Shown here: in pieces, positions 26,997-37,755 of the stretch | Layout of the letters: each line of letters starts with the position of its first letter | Numbering within the stretch: the first letter of the stretch is position 1 | NCBI RefSeq assembly: GCF_005047655.1 | Contig: NZ_SUKF01000001.1 | Location: 546,745-610,744 of the forward strand | Source: Sinimarinibacterium arenosum | GTDB lineage: Bacteria > Pseudomonadota > Gammaproteobacteria > Nevskiales > Nevskiaceae | DNA: 64,000 nt | Direction of reading: 5' to 3' | Program-made: the position numbers and the translations under genes | The notes under the pieces: model-generated | Seen by the model: the letters and a program-made list of their open reading frames with translations, nothing else | Told to the model about the DNA's origin: nothing | The model's database searches: none

Positions 26997-28750
26997 CTGC
27001 GGTTCGCAATCGGTCAGCCACACCAGTCGGTGCATGGCGCTCGGCCGCTGTGCTGGGGTTGCTGGCGCTGGGTGCGGTGGTGGTGCTCGGCCGTGCGTTT
27101 CAGCTGCAGATTCTGGAGCGCGATTTTCTGACCGGCGAAGGCAACAAGCGCCATATCCGCACGATGGAGATTCCGGCGCATCGCGGCGCGATCGTCGATC
27201 GACGCGGCGAGCCGCTGGCGCTGTCAGCGCCGGTGGAATCGATCTGGGTGGTGCCGTCGGCGCTGCTCGAGTCGCCGGCGCACGTCACCGCGCTGGCCAA
27301 GCTGTTGAACCGTCAGCCCGGTGAGTTCAGCAAGTATTTGACCGCGCGCAAGGATCGCCGCTTCGTGTACGTCAGCGACCCGCTGTCGCCAGCTGAGGCG
27401 CAGCGTGTGCTGTCGCTGAAGGCGCCGGGCGTCTTTTCGGAACCGTCGTACGCGCGCTACTACCCCGCCGGTGAAATCGCCGGCCAGCTGGTCGGCTTCT
27501 GTGGTCGTGACGGCAATGGGCTGGAGGGGATCGAGAAAGCGCAGGAGTCGCTGCTTGCCGGTCATGCCGGCGAGCGCCGCGTGATCCGTGATCGCGCCGG
27601 CCGAGTGGTCGAGGACAGCGGCGAATATCGCGAGGCAGAGCCGGGCGATGATGTTGCGCTGACGATCGATCTGCGCGTGCAGTACCTGGCCTATCGCGAG
27701 CTGAAGAATGCGGTGGCCAAGAACAAGGCCAAGGGCGGCGTCATCGTCATTGCCGACAGCAGCACCGGTGAGATTCTGGCGATCGCGTCGCAGCCTGGCT
27801 TCAACCCGAACAATCCGGCGGAGCGTGCGTCCAAAGGTACGCGCAATCGCGCCATCGTCGATTCGTTCGAACCGGGGTCCACGGTCAAACCGCTGCTGGT
27901 CTCGCAGGCGCTCGAGCTGGGCGCATTCCAGCCAGGCAGCCTGATCGACACTACCCCGGGCGTCTTCAAGGTCGGGGCGCTGACGGTGCGCGACGTGCAT
28001 CCGCAGGGCGTTGTCGACCTGACCACACTACTGAGCAAGTCGAGCAATGTGGGTGCCGCGAAGATCGGCATGACGATCGGCGCGGAAGCGGTCTGGTCCG
28101 GCTATCAGCGCTTCGGTTTCGGCGAGCCGGTCTACACCGGCTTTCCCGGTGAGGCGACCCCGGTGTTGCGCAATTTCAAAGAGTGGGGCCAGATCGCTAC
28201 GGCGACGGCTTCGTACGGCTACGGCTTCTCGTTGAATGCGTTGCATCTGGTGCGCGCCTACGCGGCACTCGCAAACGATGGACTGATGTCGCAGCTGAAG
28301 CTGATTCGCGACGGTCGCACATTGCCGCCGCAGCGCGCGGTATCGGCCAATACCGCGCGCGCCGTGCGGCATATGCTGGAGCATGTGGTGGCGCCGACCG
28401 GAACGGCACGGCGCGCGGCTGTTGCCGGCTACCGCGTTGCCGGCAAGACCGGAACCGTGCGCAAAGTCGCTGAAACGGGTGGCTATGCCGGCAACAAGCA
28501 TCAGGCGCTGTTTGTCGGTATGGTGCCAGTGGAGCATCCGCGCCTGGTCGGTCTGGTGATGATCGACGAGCCCAGCGCCGACGGCTATTACGGCGGTCTG
28601 GTCGCGGCGCCGGTGTTTGCCAGTGTCATGCAAGGCGCCGCGCGTCTGCTGCAGATTCCGCCCGGTGACGACGCTCCGACCGTGCCGGAACCTGCAGCGC
28701 GGACCGTTGCATTGCCGCAGGTTGCGACCGCAGGACGGCCGCAGACATGA
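26993..28750 (+). CDS. ftsI: Septal peptidoglycan transpeptidase FtsI (PBP3)
   Basis: Class B penicillin-binding protein (585 aa) cross-linking septal peptidoglycan. An N-terminal membrane helix (residues 18-34) precedes the pedestal domain with RGAIVDRRGEPLA. The transpeptidase domain carries the active-site S296-T-V-K299 in FEPGSTVKP, SSN (350-352) and KTG (485-487). The extreme C-terminus is Ala/Pro-rich. Overlaps ftsL and murE by four bases each; it works with FtsW, encoded 5 kb downstream. Confidence 0.97.
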   Translation: MTAVRNRSATPVGAWRSAAVLGLLALGAVVVLGRAFQLQILERDFLTGEGNKRHIRTMEIPAHRGAIVDRRGEPLALSAPVESIWVVPSALLESPAHVTALAKLLNRQPGEFSKYLTARKDRRFVYVSDPLSPAEAQRVLSLKAPGVFSEPSYARYYPAGEIAGQLVGFCGRDGNGLEGIEKAQESLLAGHAGERRVIRDRAGRVVEDSGEYREAEPGDDVALTIDLRVQYLAYRELKNAVAKNKAKGGVIVIADSSTGEILAIASQPGFNPNNPAERASKGTRNRAIVDSFEPGSTVKPLLVSQALELGAFQPGSLIDTTPGVFKVGALTVRDVHPQGVVDLTTLLSKSSNVGAAKIGMTIGAEAVWSGYQRFGFGEPVYTGFPGEATPVLRNFKEWGQIATATASYGYGFSLNALHLVRAYAALANDGLMSQLKLIRDGRTLPPQRAVSANTARAVRHMLEHVVAPTGTARRAAVAGYRVAGKTGTVRKVAETGGYAGNKHQALFVGMVPVEHPRLVGLVMIDEPSADGYYGGLVAAPVFASVMQGAARLLQIPPGDDAPTVPEPAARTVALPQVATAGRPQT

Positions 28751-30243
28751 GCGGGCGCAATCTTCAGTCGTTGACGCAACTGCTCGCTGGCTACGGTGTG
28801 CCGGTGCCGCCAGAGGTCGAGGTGACCGGCGTTGCGGTCGATTCACGCCGAGTGTCGCCGGGCGACCTGTTTCTGGCGTGCCGTGGTCGTGGCACGCACG
28901 GCTTGGCCCATCTGGACCAGGCGTTGCAGCGTGGCGCCGTGGCGGTGGCATGGGAGCCCGCTCCCGGCTGGGCACCGCCGCAGACAGAGATTCCCGAAGT
29001 CGCGGTTCCGCATCTGGCCGAGCGCGTTGGCGAAATCGCGTCGCGCTGCCTGGGTGAGCCGTCTCGGCAGCTGTACTGCGTCGGGATTACCGGCACTGAC
29101 GGCAAGACTTCGACTGCGTACCTGCTGGCGCAGGCGTTGGATCGACTGAACTTGCCATGCGCCTACGTCGGCACACTGGGGTTCGGGCGGATCGGTGAAC
29201 TTGATCAGGCTACTCACACGACCCCCGACGCGGTGACCTTGCAGTCGCAACTGGCGCGAGCGCTGGCGTCCGGAGCACGGTCTTGCGCGATGGAAGTGTC
29301 GTCGCATGCCCTGGATCAGAAGCGCGTGTCCGGCGTTGCGTTCGATGTTGCGGTGCTGACCAACGTCACACGCGACCATCTGGATTATCACGGCACCGTT
29401 GAGCACTACGCAGCTGCCAAGCGCCAGCTGTTTGCGCGTCCGGAACTGGAAGTTGCGGTGCTCAATCGCGACGATGCCTGCGGCGCGCGTTGGGCCGACG
29501 AACTGAATGTGCCGGTGATGCATTACGGGCTCGGCGGCGAGTTGCCGAAACACGGCACCTATGTGTTGGGCGATGCGCTCGAACTGGATCCTGCCGGCCT
29601 GCGTTTGCAGCTACGCACCTCCTGGGGGGAGGCCGAGCTGCGCAGCCGACTGCTCGGACGCTTCAATGCCTACAACCTGATGGCGGTGCTGGGCGTCCTG
29701 CTGAGCAGAAAAGTCGCACTCGCCGACGCTTTGGCTGCGATCGAGCAGCTGCGCACCGTGCCGGGCCGCATCGAGGGCATCCGCGGTGCAGCCGGTCCGC
29801 TGGTGGTTGTCGACTACGCACACACGCCTGAGGCGCTCGGCCAGATCCTGCGCGCGCTGCGCGCGCATGCGCCGCAGCGCTTGTTGTGCGTGTTCGGCTG
29901 CGGCGGTGATCGCGATCGCGGCAAGCGTCCGCTGATGGGTGCAGTTGCGGCGGAGCTGGCTGACCGGATCATCGTCACTGACGACAACCCGCGCAGCGAA
30001 GATCCGGCACAGATTGCTGCCCAGATCGTCGCCGGTATCGACGCGGCCCAGCGCGAACGGGTTGCCACCGTGCATGACCGCGCCGACGCCATCCGTCGCG
30101 CGGTGGCCGCGGCAGACGCGGGCGACATCGTTGTGATTGCCGGCAAGGGTCACGAGCAGACGCAAACCTATGGAGCCGAGGTGCGGTCCTTCAGTGACCG
30201 TCACTTTGTCGCCGAGCTGCTGGGAACGGAGCTGACGGCATGA
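28747..30243 (+). CDS. murE: UDP-MurNAc-L-Ala-D-Glu:meso-DAP ligase MurE
   Basis: Cytoplasmic Mur ligase (498 aa) adding meso-diaminopimelate to the nucleotide dipeptide. ATP loop TGTDGKTS is at residues 115-122. The motif DDNPRSEDP (near residue 415) is the signature for meso-DAP rather than lysine, so the wall is the usual Gram-negative DAP type. YHGTVEHYAAAK and the C-terminal GKGHEQTQTY are also typical. Overlaps murF by four bases. Confidence 0.97.
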   Translation: MSGRNLQSLTQLLAGYGVPVPPEVEVTGVAVDSRRVSPGDLFLACRGRGTHGLAHLDQALQRGAVAVAWEPAPGWAPPQTEIPEVAVPHLAERVGEIASRCLGEPSRQLYCVGITGTDGKTSTAYLLAQALDRLNLPCAYVGTLGFGRIGELDQATHTTPDAVTLQSQLARALASGARSCAMEVSSHALDQKRVSGVAFDVAVLTNVTRDHLDYHGTVEHYAAAKRQLFARPELEVAVLNRDDACGARWADELNVPVMHYGLGGELPKHGTYVLGDALELDPAGLRLQLRTSWGEAELRSRLLGRFNAYNLMAVLGVLLSRKVALADALAAIEQLRTVPGRIEGIRGAAGPLVVVDYAHTPEALGQILRALRAHAPQRLLCVFGCGGDRDRGKRPLMGAVAAELADRIIVTDDNPRSEDPAQIAAQIVAGIDAAQRERVATVHDRADAIRRAVAAADAGDIVVIAGKGHEQTQTYGAEVRSFSDRHFVAELLGTELTA

Positions 30244-31592
30244 TGCGTCTGTCCGAATTGAGCGCGATGATCGGCGGCGAGTGCCGTGGCGAGGATGTGC
30301 GCTTCGAGCGTGTCGTCATCGACAGTCGCGTGGTTGCGGCGGGTGACCTGTTCGTCGCTTTGCGCGGTGAGCATCATGACGGCCACGGCTTCGTCGAGCG
30401 CGCGCTGCAGGCGGGTGCCGTGGCCGCGCTGGTTTCTGACTGGGTTGATGCATCGATACCGCAGCTGCGTGTCGACGACACCCTGCTCGGTCTGCAGCAG
30501 ATGGCCGCCGGCTGGCGTCAGCGTTTTTCAATGCCTGTGGTGGCGGTGACTGGCAGCAATGGCAAGACCACGACCAAGCAGCTGCTGGCTTCGGTGTTTG
30601 CGGCACGCGGACCGGTGCTGGCGACGCAGGGCAATCTGAACAATCACATCGGGGTGCCGCTGACCTTGCTGGCACTGCGCGAGTCGCATCGCACCGCCGT
30701 GATCGAGATGGGCGCCAATCACGCCGGCGAGATCGCGCAGCTGTGCGAGCTGGCCCGGCCGGACGTCGGCGTGGTTACGCATGCCGGCGATGCACACCTC
30801 GAGGGCTTCGGCTCGCGCGACGGGGTGGCGAAGGCCAAGGGCGAGATGTTCACGGCGCTCAACGGCGGCGTTGCCGTGATCAATGTCGATGACGTCTATG
30901 CGCCGCTCTGGCGGCAGATGGCGCAGAAGGCTTCGGTCCTCGGATTCGGTCTGTCCGATACCGCAGACGTGCAGGCGCTGGATCTGCACGGCGATGCCGA
31001 CGCAACGCGTTTCACCTTGCGCACGCCGTCCGGCAAGGCTGCCGTGCATCTGCCGCTGCCGGGTCGGCACAACGTCATGAACGCGCTGGCCGCTGCTGCA
31101 TGCGGTGTCGCACTGGCAATGGATCCGACGGAGATCGCCGAGGGCCTGTCGCGGGTCGAGGCGGCGCGTGGTCGTCTGAATTGGCATGCGCTGGCACAGG
31201 GCGGTCGTCTGCTCGACGACAGCTACAACGCCAATCCGACGTCCCTGCGTGCCGCGATGGAGCTGCTGGCGAGCCTGCCGGGCCGGCGCGTTCTGGTGCT
31301 CGGCGCGATGGCTGAGGTCGGTGCCGACGCGGTGCAGCGGCATTACGAAGCCGGGCAGCAGGCGCGCGCGCTCGGCATCGACCAGCTCTACGCACACGGC
31401 GAGCTGGCACGCCATGCCGTGCAGGGCTTCGGAGATGCCGGAATTTATTTTGAATCCATCGACGCGCTGATCGCGACGCTGCGTACGCAGCTGGGCAGCG
31501 ACACGGTGGTGTTGGTCAAGGGATCGCGTGCCGCACAGATGGAACGCGTCGTTGCAGCACTGACAGAACAAGTTTACGGGGACACGCACTGA
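30240..31592 (+). CDS. murF: UDP-MurNAc-tripeptide:D-Ala-D-Ala ligase MurF
   Basis: Cytoplasmic Mur ligase (450 aa) adding D-Ala-D-Ala to complete the pentapeptide. ATP loop [11 protein letters not shown] (103-113), [40 protein letters not shown] and [11 protein letters not shown] are present in family order. The stop codon shares one base with the mraY ATG (TGATG). Confidence 0.97.
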   Translation: MMRLSELSAMIGGECRGEDVRFERVVIDSRVVAAGDLFVALRGEHHDGHGFVERALQAGAVAALVSDWVDASIPQLRVDDTLLGLQQMAAGWRQRFSMPVVAVTGSNGKTTTKQLLASVFAARGPVLATQGNLNNHIGVPLTLLALRESHRTAVIEMGANHAGEIAQLCELARPDVGVVTHAGDAHLEGFGSRDGVAKAKGEMFTALNGGVAVINVDDVYAPLWRQMAQKASVLGFGLSDTADVQALDLHGDADATRFTLRTPSGKAAVHLPLPGRHNVMNALAAAACGVALAMDPTEIAEGLSRVEAARGRLNWHALAQGGRLLDDSYNANPTSLRAAMELLASLPGRRVLVLGAMAEVGADAVQRHYEAGQQARALGIDQLYAHGELARHAVQGFGDAGIYFESIDALIATLRTQLGSDTVVLVKGSRAAQMERVVAALTEQVYGDTH

Positions 31593-32677
31593 TGCTCTAC
31601 GCACTCGCCGAGTATCTGAAGCAATACGTCAGCGGCTTCAATGTGCTGACCTATCTGACCTTGCGCAGCGTGCTGGGCATTCTGACCGCACTGGCCTTCT
31701 CGTTCGCATTCGGGCCGTGGATGATCGAACGCCTGTATCGTTTCAAGTTCGGCCAGCCGGTGCGCGAGGACGGACCGGCGACGCATCTGAAGAAAACCGG
31801 AACGCCGACGATGGGCGGCGTGCTGATCCTGTCCGCAATCAGCGTCGCCACGTTGCTGTGGGCCGATCTGGGTAGCCGCTTCGTCTGGTTCGCGCTGCTG
31901 GTGACGGTGGCGTTCGGTGCGGTCGGCTTTGCCGACGACTACATCAAGATCAAGCAGAAGAACCCCAAGGGCCTGCCGGCACGCAAGAAATACTTCTGGC
32001 TGTCACTGGCCGGCTTCGGGGTGTCGACCCTGATCTTCATGATGGCCAAGGAACCGGTCGAGACCACCGTCATCCTGCCGTTCGTGAAGGACATCGCGAT
32101 TTCGTTGGGCATCTTCTTCATTCCGTGGTCGTATCTGGTCATCGTCGGCTCCAGCAATGCGGTCAATCTGACCGACGGCCTCGACGGTCTGGCGATCATG
32201 CCGACAGTGATGGTGGCGTCGGCGCTGGGCGTGTTTGCCTACGCGAGCGGACACGTCAAGATCGCGGCGTATCTCGGCATTCCCTACATCGCCGGTGTGG
32301 GTGAGCTGGCCATTTTCTGCACCGCAATCGCCGGCGCCGGTCTCGGCTTTCTGTGGTTCAACGCCTACCCGGCGCAGGTATTCATGGGTGATGTCGGTGC
32401 GCTGGCACTCGGGGCCGCACTTGGCGTCGTCGCGGTGATCGTGCGCCAGGAAATCGTGCTGGCGATCATGGGCGGCGTGTTCGTTGCCGAAACTTTGTCG
32501 GTCGCGCTGCAGGTGTTGTATTTCAAGTACAGCGGCGGCAAGCGCATCTTCCGCATGGCGCCGCTGCATCATCACTACGAGCTCAAGGGCTGGCCGGAAC
32601 CGAAGATCATCGTGCGCTTCTGGATCGTGACATTGATCCTGGTGCTGATCGGCCTGGCTTCGCTGAAAGTCCGCTGA
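31592..32677 (+). CDS. mraY: Phospho-MurNAc-pentapeptide translocase MraY
   Basis: Integral membrane enzyme (361 aa, about ten helices) linking phospho-MurNAc-pentapeptide to undecaprenyl phosphate to make lipid I. Catalytic stretches [27 protein letters not shown] and the C-terminal [14 protein letters not shown] are intact, as is [10 protein letters not shown] near the N-terminus. Length equals the E. coli protein. Its last base is the first base of the murD start (TGATG). Confidence 0.98.
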   Translation: MLYALAEYLKQYVSGFNVLTYLTLRSVLGILTALAFSFAFGPWMIERLYRFKFGQPVREDGPATHLKKTGTPTMGGVLILSAISVATLLWADLGSRFVWFALLVTVAFGAVGFADDYIKIKQKNPKGLPARKKYFWLSLAGFGVSTLIFMMAKEPVETTVILPFVKDIAISLGIFFIPWSYLVIVGSSNAVNLTDGLDGLAIMPTVMVASALGVFAYASGHVKIAAYLGIPYIAGVGELAIFCTAIAGAGLGFLWFNAYPAQVFMGDVGALALGAALGVVAVIVRQEIVLAIMGGVFVAETLSVALQVLYFKYSGGKRIFRMAPLHHHYELKGWPEPKIIVRFWIVTLILVLIGLASLKVR

Positions 32678-34065
32678 TGACGCCAGCCATGCCCAGTCTT
32701 GACTCCGCCAACGTCGATTGTCGTCGTTATGACGGCCAGCGCGTGCTGGTGGTCGGCTTGGGCGTGTCCGGAACCTCTGCATTGCGTTACCTTGCGGCTT
32801 GCGGTGCGCAGTTGGTCGTTACCGACTCGCGCGCGGCGCCAGCGGGAATCGATGTGCTGCGCACGCAATTTCCCGAAGTTGAATTTCATCTCGGAAGTTT
32901 CTCGGCACCGCAGCCACTGACTCAGTTCAAGCTGGCAGTGCTGTCTCCCGGCGTTTCTCTGGATGAGCCGTTTGTGGCTGCGCTACGAGACGCGGGTGTC
33001 GAGATCGTCGGCGATATCGAGCTGTTTGCTCGCGCCGCGGGCGCACCGGTGATCGGTATCACGGGCTCCAATGGCAAGTCGACCGTGACCACCCTGGTCG
33101 GCGAAATGGCGCGTGCGGCCGGGTTGCGCACGGCCGTTGGCGGCAATCTCGGAACGCCCGCGCTCGATCTGCTGGCCGACGACGTCGAGCTCTACGTGCT
33201 GGAGCTTTCGAGCTTCCAGCTGGAGACGACCCAGCATCTGCACTGCGTTGCGGCGACGGTGCTGAATCTGTCGCAGGATCACCTCGATCGCCATCACACG
33301 ATGGCGCACTACGCTGCGGTCAAGGCCCGCATTTTCGAGCATTGCGACACCGCAGTGGTGAATCGCGATGATCCGCAGGTGATGGCGATGCTGGCGCCTT
33401 CCGCTGGCCATCGCGTGCTCAGTTTCGGAACCGACATGCCGCTGCTGCCGCGGCAGTACGGATTGCTGCAGCACGGCGGCGATTACACGCTGACCGACGC
33501 CGAACGCAGTTTCACGCTGGACGATTCCGAACTGGGAATCTTCGGCCTGCACAATCTAAGCAACGCATTGGCCGCGCTGGCGCTGACGGAGGCTGCCGGG
33601 ATCGAGCGCGCGGCGTGCCTGCAGGCGCTGCGGCAATTCCGAGGCCTTCCGCATCGCTGCGAGTTTGTGCGCGAACTCGACGGCGTGCGCTATTTCAATG
33701 ACTCCAAGGGCACCAACGTCGGTTCGACCCTGGCAGCGCTCAATGGCCTGCCGGCGCTAATCGTCTGGCTGGGCGGAGGACAGGGCAAGGGGCAGTCGTT
33801 TGCGCCGCTGCGTGAGGCGCTAGCCGGCAAGGGCCGTGCGGCGATCGTCTTCGGAGAAGACGCCGAACGGATCGAATCGGATGTTTTCGGTGCATTGCCG
33901 ATCTACCGTGAGCCGGATATGTCAGCGGCGTTGGCGCGCGCGCGAACTCTGGCGCAGCCGCGTGACCAGGTTCTGCTGTCGCCGGCCTGCGCCAGCTTCG
34001 ACCAGTTCCGCAGTTACGTGGACCGCGGCGATCAGTTTCGCGCGATGGTCGGAGCGCTTGCATGA
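32677..34065 (+). CDS. murD: UDP-MurNAc-L-Ala:D-Glu ligase MurD
   Basis: Cytoplasmic Mur ligase (462 aa) adding D-glutamate. N-terminal Rossmann domain VLVVGLGVSGTSALRYL, ATP loop GITGSNGKSTVT (127-138), the ELSSFQLETT block, NLSQDHLDRHHTM, FNDSKGTNVGSTLAAL and LSPACASFDQF are all present. About 20 residues precede the Rossmann fold, slightly longer than usual. Overlaps ftsW by four bases. Confidence 0.97.
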   Translation: MTPAMPSLDSANVDCRRYDGQRVLVVGLGVSGTSALRYLAACGAQLVVTDSRAAPAGIDVLRTQFPEVEFHLGSFSAPQPLTQFKLAVLSPGVSLDEPFVAALRDAGVEIVGDIELFARAAGAPVIGITGSNGKSTVTTLVGEMARAAGLRTAVGGNLGTPALDLLADDVELYVLELSSFQLETTQHLHCVAATVLNLSQDHLDRHHTMAHYAAVKARIFEHCDTAVVNRDDPQVMAMLAPSAGHRVLSFGTDMPLLPRQYGLLQHGGDYTLTDAERSFTLDDSELGIFGLHNLSNALAALALTEAAGIERAACLQALRQFRGLPHRCEFVRELDGVRYFNDSKGTNVGSTLAALNGLPALIVWLGGGQGKGQSFAPLREALAGKGRAAIVFGEDAERIESDVFGALPIYREPDMSAALARARTLAQPRDQVLLSPACASFDQFRSYVDRGDQFRAMVGALA

Positions 34066-35264
34066 ATCTGCCCGGCCTGCAGTTGCCCAAGCTCGGTCAG
34101 CTGGATCTGCGTTTGCCGATGCCGCAGGCGCGCTTCGGCCTCGACGCCTGGCTGTGCGGCGCGACGGCAGCGCTGCTGGCTTGGGGGCTGATCATGGTGG
34201 CCTCGGCGTCGGTCGCGCAGGCGGAGAAAATTACCGGCGATCCGTTCTACTTTTTCTATCGGCAGCTGCTGTTTGTGGGCCTCGGCGTCGCCTTGGGTGT
34301 GGTGATGTATTGCGTGCCGATGCGGCAGTGGCAGAGCAGTAGTCGCTGGCTGTACTTCTTTGCGTTGTTCCTGCTGGTGATGGTGCTGATTCCGGGCATC
34401 GGTGTGACCGTCAATGCCGCGCGACGCTGGATCGATCTCGGCGTATTCCGTCTGCAGGCGTCAGAGCCGGTGCGTCTGGCGCTGATCATGTTCGTCGCCG
34501 GCTACATCACGCGACGTCAGGTGGTGCTGCAGCACAGCCCCAAGGGGCTGATCGTGCCGGTTGCGGCACTGCTGTTGCCCTGCGCATTGCTGCTGGCCGA
34601 GCCCGATTTCGGAGCGACTGCGATCCTGCTTGGAGTGGTGTTTTTGATGCTGTTCCTGGGCGGCGCGCGGCTGGGTTACTACGCCGGCGTCCTGCTGCTG
34701 GCATTGGTCGGCCTGGGCCTGATCGCGATTGCGGCGCCGTATCGGCTGCGACGTCTGCTGAACTTCACTGATCCCTGGGCTGATGTCGAGAACGGTGGTT
34801 GGCAGCTTGCACAATCGCTGATCGCGGTGGGCCGCGGCGACTGGGCTGGCGTCGGTCTTGGCAACAGCGTGCAGAAGCTGCTGTATCTGCCGGAAATGCA
34901 CACCGATTTCATCTTCGCCATTCTGGCCGAGGAAATGGGACTGGTCGGCATCGCCATCCTGATGGCGCTGTTTGCCGTGATCATCTGGCGCGGCTTCGCG
35001 ATCGCACGCACCGCCGAGGTCAACGGTCGCCTGTTTGCGGCGTACCTGAGCTACGGCTTGAGCGGATGGATCGGTCTGCAGGCGCTGATCAACATGGCCG
35101 TCAACATGGGCCTGTTGCCGACCAAGGGCCTGACCTTGCCGCTGATCAGCTATGGCGGCTCGTCGCTGCTGACTGTCTGCGCGATGCTCGGTTTGCTGTT
35201 GCGGGTCGACTACGAAAACCGCGCTGCAGCGTTCGGTGTCACGTCTGCCGAGGATCCGTCATGA
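34062..35264 (+). CDS. ftsW: Septal peptidoglycan glycosyltransferase FtsW
   Basis: SEDS-family polymerase (400 aa, ten helices) that builds septal glycan strands from lipid II with FtsI. SEDS features include the RRWIDLGVFRLQASEPVRLAL block, LLAEPDFGATAILL, WADVENGGWQLAQSLIAVGRG and HTDFIFAILAEEMGLVG, ending in LPLISYGGSSLL. The cytoplasmic N-terminus (about 35 residues) is rich in Leu/Pro. Overlaps murD and murG by four bases. Confidence 0.97.
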   Translation: MNLPGLQLPKLGQLDLRLPMPQARFGLDAWLCGATAALLAWGLIMVASASVAQAEKITGDPFYFFYRQLLFVGLGVALGVVMYCVPMRQWQSSSRWLYFFALFLLVMVLIPGIGVTVNAARRWIDLGVFRLQASEPVRLALIMFVAGYITRRQVVLQHSPKGLIVPVAALLLPCALLLAEPDFGATAILLGVVFLMLFLGGARLGYYAGVLLLALVGLGLIAIAAPYRLRRLLNFTDPWADVENGGWQLAQSLIAVGRGDWAGVGLGNSVQKLLYLPEMHTDFIFAILAEEMGLVGIAILMALFAVIIWRGFAIARTAEVNGRLFAAYLSYGLSGWIGLQALINMAVNMGLLPTKGLTLPLISYGGSSLLTVCAMLGLLLRVDYENRAAAFGVTSAEDPS

Positions 35265-36328
35265 AACTTCTGATCATGGCGGGTGGCACCGGCGGACACG
35301 TGTATCCGGCGCTCGCCGTCGCCGACTACCTGCGTGCGCAAGGGCATCAGATCGTGTGGATGGGCGCGCCCGACAGCTTCGAGGCGCGCGTGGTGCCGGC
35401 ACACGGCTTCCCGATTGAATTCGTCCGCGTCAGCGGCCTCCGTGGCAAGGGGGTGCGCAAGCTGCTGACCGCGCCGCTGTTGCTGCTGCGTGCGGTATGG
35501 CAGGCCGCCGCGGTGCTGCGGCGGCAACGACCGCAGGCGGTGCTGGGCATGGGTGGCTTTGCGGCCGGTCCCGGCGGCGTTGCGGCGTGGCTGCTGCGCA
35601 CGCCATTGGTGATTCACGAACAGAACGCGGCACCGGGCATGACCAATCGCCTGCTCAGCCGGATCGCTCGCTGCGTGCTGCAGGCGTTCCCCAATACCTT
35701 CGAGCGCGGCGTGGCCGTCGGCAATCCGGTGCGCGAAGGTTTCAGTGCGTTGCCGCAGCCACAGCAACGCCTGGCACACGCGGGTGAACCGCATGTGCTG
35801 GTCATCGGCGGCAGTCAGGGCGCCAAGGCTTTAAACGAACGCGTGCCCGAGGCACTGGCATTGCTGGCGCCGGTTGAACGCCCGCTGGTGCGACACCAGG
35901 CCGGGCGCACGCTGGATGTCGCGCAGGCGGCGTATCGCGCGTCCGGTGTCGAGGCGCAGATCGACGCCTTCATCGACGATATGCCGGCGGCGATGGCATG
36001 GGCTGATCTGGTGGTGTGCCGCTCCGGTGCGTCAACCGTGGCCGAGCTCAGTGCAGCGGGCGTTGCCAGCGTGCTGGTGCCGTTTCCCTACGCGGTCGAC
36101 GACCACCAGACCCGCAACGGCGCCTACCTGGTCGGCGCTGGCGCCGCGGTCATGATCCAGGAATCCGAGCTGACGCCGGCCCGGCTGGCGAGTCAGCTGC
36201 GAGAGCTGCTGGGAGATCGCGAGCGACTGCGGCGCATGGCCGAGGCGGCGCGGGGAACGGCGTGGCCCGACGCCACCGCGCGCATTGCCGATGCCTGCCT
36301 GCGCTGCGCTGAAGGAGTACGCGCATGA
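35261..36328 (+). CDS. murG: Lipid II synthase MurG
   Basis: Peripheral inner-membrane GT28 glycosyltransferase (355 aa) adding GlcNAc to lipid I. N-terminal glycine loop [16 protein letters not shown] (6-21), [37 protein letters not shown] and the C-terminal UDP-site [15 protein letters not shown] with [10 protein letters not shown]. The ATG is in an ATGA overlap with the ftsW stop; the open frame further upstream is not part of it. Confidence 0.97.
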   Translation: MKLLIMAGGTGGHVYPALAVADYLRAQGHQIVWMGAPDSFEARVVPAHGFPIEFVRVSGLRGKGVRKLLTAPLLLLRAVWQAAAVLRRQRPQAVLGMGGFAAGPGGVAAWLLRTPLVIHEQNAAPGMTNRLLSRIARCVLQAFPNTFERGVAVGNPVREGFSALPQPQQRLAHAGEPHVLVIGGSQGAKALNERVPEALALLAPVERPLVRHQAGRTLDVAQAAYRASGVEAQIDAFIDDMPAAMAWADLVVCRSGASTVAELSAAGVASVLVPFPYAVDDHQTRNGAYLVGAGAAVMIQESELTPARLASQLRELLGDRERLRRMAEAARGTAWPDATARIADACLRCAEGVRA

Positions 36329-37755
36329 GCGACACACTTGAAGCCCTGATGACGCGGCCGATGCGCCGCGTGCGCCGGATTCACATGCTCGGCATCGGGG
36401 GTTCCGGCATGGCCGGCATCGCCGAAGTGCTGATCAATCTCGGTTATGTCGTCAGCGGAACCGATCTGAAGGACGGCGCGGCGACGCAGCGCCTGAGCGC
36501 TCTTGGCGCCACCATTCATTTTGGCCATCGCGCCGAAAATGCGATCGGCGCCGACGTCGTGGTCGTGTCGACCGCGGTCAAGGCGGACAACCCGGAACTG
36601 GTTTTCGCGCACGAACACCGGATTCCGGTGGTACGACGTGCGGAAATGCTGGCGGAGCTGATGCGCTTTCGCTACGGCATCGCGATTGCCGGCACGCACG
36701 GCAAAACCACGACAACCAGTCTGGTGGCCAGCGTGCTGGCCGAAGGGGGCCTGGATCCGACGTATGTGATCGGCGGCAAGTTGAAATCAGCCGACGCCAA
36801 CGCCCGTCTCGGCGCTGGCGGCTATCTGGTTGCAGAGGCGGATGAGAGCGACGCCTCGTTCCTGCATCTGATGCCGATGATGGCGGCAGTGACCAACATC
36901 GATGCCGACCATCTGGAAACCTATGGCGGCGATTTTCGACGGCTGCGTGCAACGTTTGTCGAGTTCCTGCACCGCCTGCCGTTTTACGGTCTGGTGGTGA
37001 TGTGCATCGACGATCCGGTGATTCGCGAGACGCTGCCGGAAGTGGGTCGCCCAGTGTTGACGTATGGCTTTTCCGAAGATGCTGATCTGCGGGCAATCGA
37101 TCTGCGCCCGGAGGGAAGTGGCGCGCATTTTGTTGCCGTTGGCAGCGACGGTTTTCGCGAAACCTTTCACCTGAATCTGCCGGGGCGTCACAACGTGCAG
37201 AACGCGCTGGTTGCGATAGCAATCGCGCGCGAGCTGGGCGTCGACGCCCAGGCGATGCAACGCGCGCTCAGCGGCTTCCAGGGTATTGGCCGCCGCTGCG
37301 AACAGCACGGTGACATTGCTGTCAGCGGTGGCACTGCGCTGTTGGTCGACGATTACGGGCATCACCCGCGCGAGATTGCGGCGACCTTGCAGGCCATGCG
37401 TTCGGCGTATCCGGACCGACGGCTGGTGGTCGCGTTCCAGCCGCATCGATACAGCCGTACGCGCGATCTGTTCGACGATTTCTGCGCGGTTCTGGGCGGG
37501 GCTGACGCATTGGTGCTGAGTGAGGTCTACGCCGCGGGCGAACAGCCGATCGAAGGGGCCGATGCGCGAGCACTGGCACGCGGTATTCGTGCACGCGGTC
37601 AGGTCGAGCCGGTGTTCGTGCCCGGCGGCGTGGGCGAGCTGCCGGCGGTGCTGGCGCGCATCCTGACCGACGGTGACGTATTGCTGACCCTGGGTGCCGG
37701 CGATATCGGCAGCCTGCCGGCATTGTTGCTCAAGTCCGCGGCGGAAAAGCCATGA
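36325..37755 (+). CDS. murC: UDP-MurNAc:L-Ala ligase MurC
   Basis: Cytoplasmic Mur ligase (476 aa) adding the first L-alanine. It shows [20 protein letters not shown] loop AGTHGKTTT (122-130), [39 protein letters not shown], the [10 protein letters not shown] block and FQPHRYSRT. Overlaps murG and murB by four bases each. Confidence 0.98.
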   Translation: MSDTLEALMTRPMRRVRRIHMLGIGGSGMAGIAEVLINLGYVVSGTDLKDGAATQRLSALGATIHFGHRAENAIGADVVVVSTAVKADNPELVFAHEHRIPVVRRAEMLAELMRFRYGIAIAGTHGKTTTTSLVASVLAEGGLDPTYVIGGKLKSADANARLGAGGYLVAEADESDASFLHLMPMMAAVTNIDADHLETYGGDFRRLRATFVEFLHRLPFYGLVVMCIDDPVIRETLPEVGRPVLTYGFSEDADLRAIDLRPEGSGAHFVAVGSDGFRETFHLNLPGRHNVQNALVAIAIARELGVDAQAMQRALSGFQGIGRRCEQHGDIAVSGGTALLVDDYGHHPREIAATLQAMRSAYPDRRLVVAFQPHRYSRTRDLFDDFCAVLGGADALVLSEVYAAGEQPIEGADARALARGIRARGQVEPVFVPGGVGELPAVLARILTDGDVLLTLGAGDIGSLPALLLKSAAEKP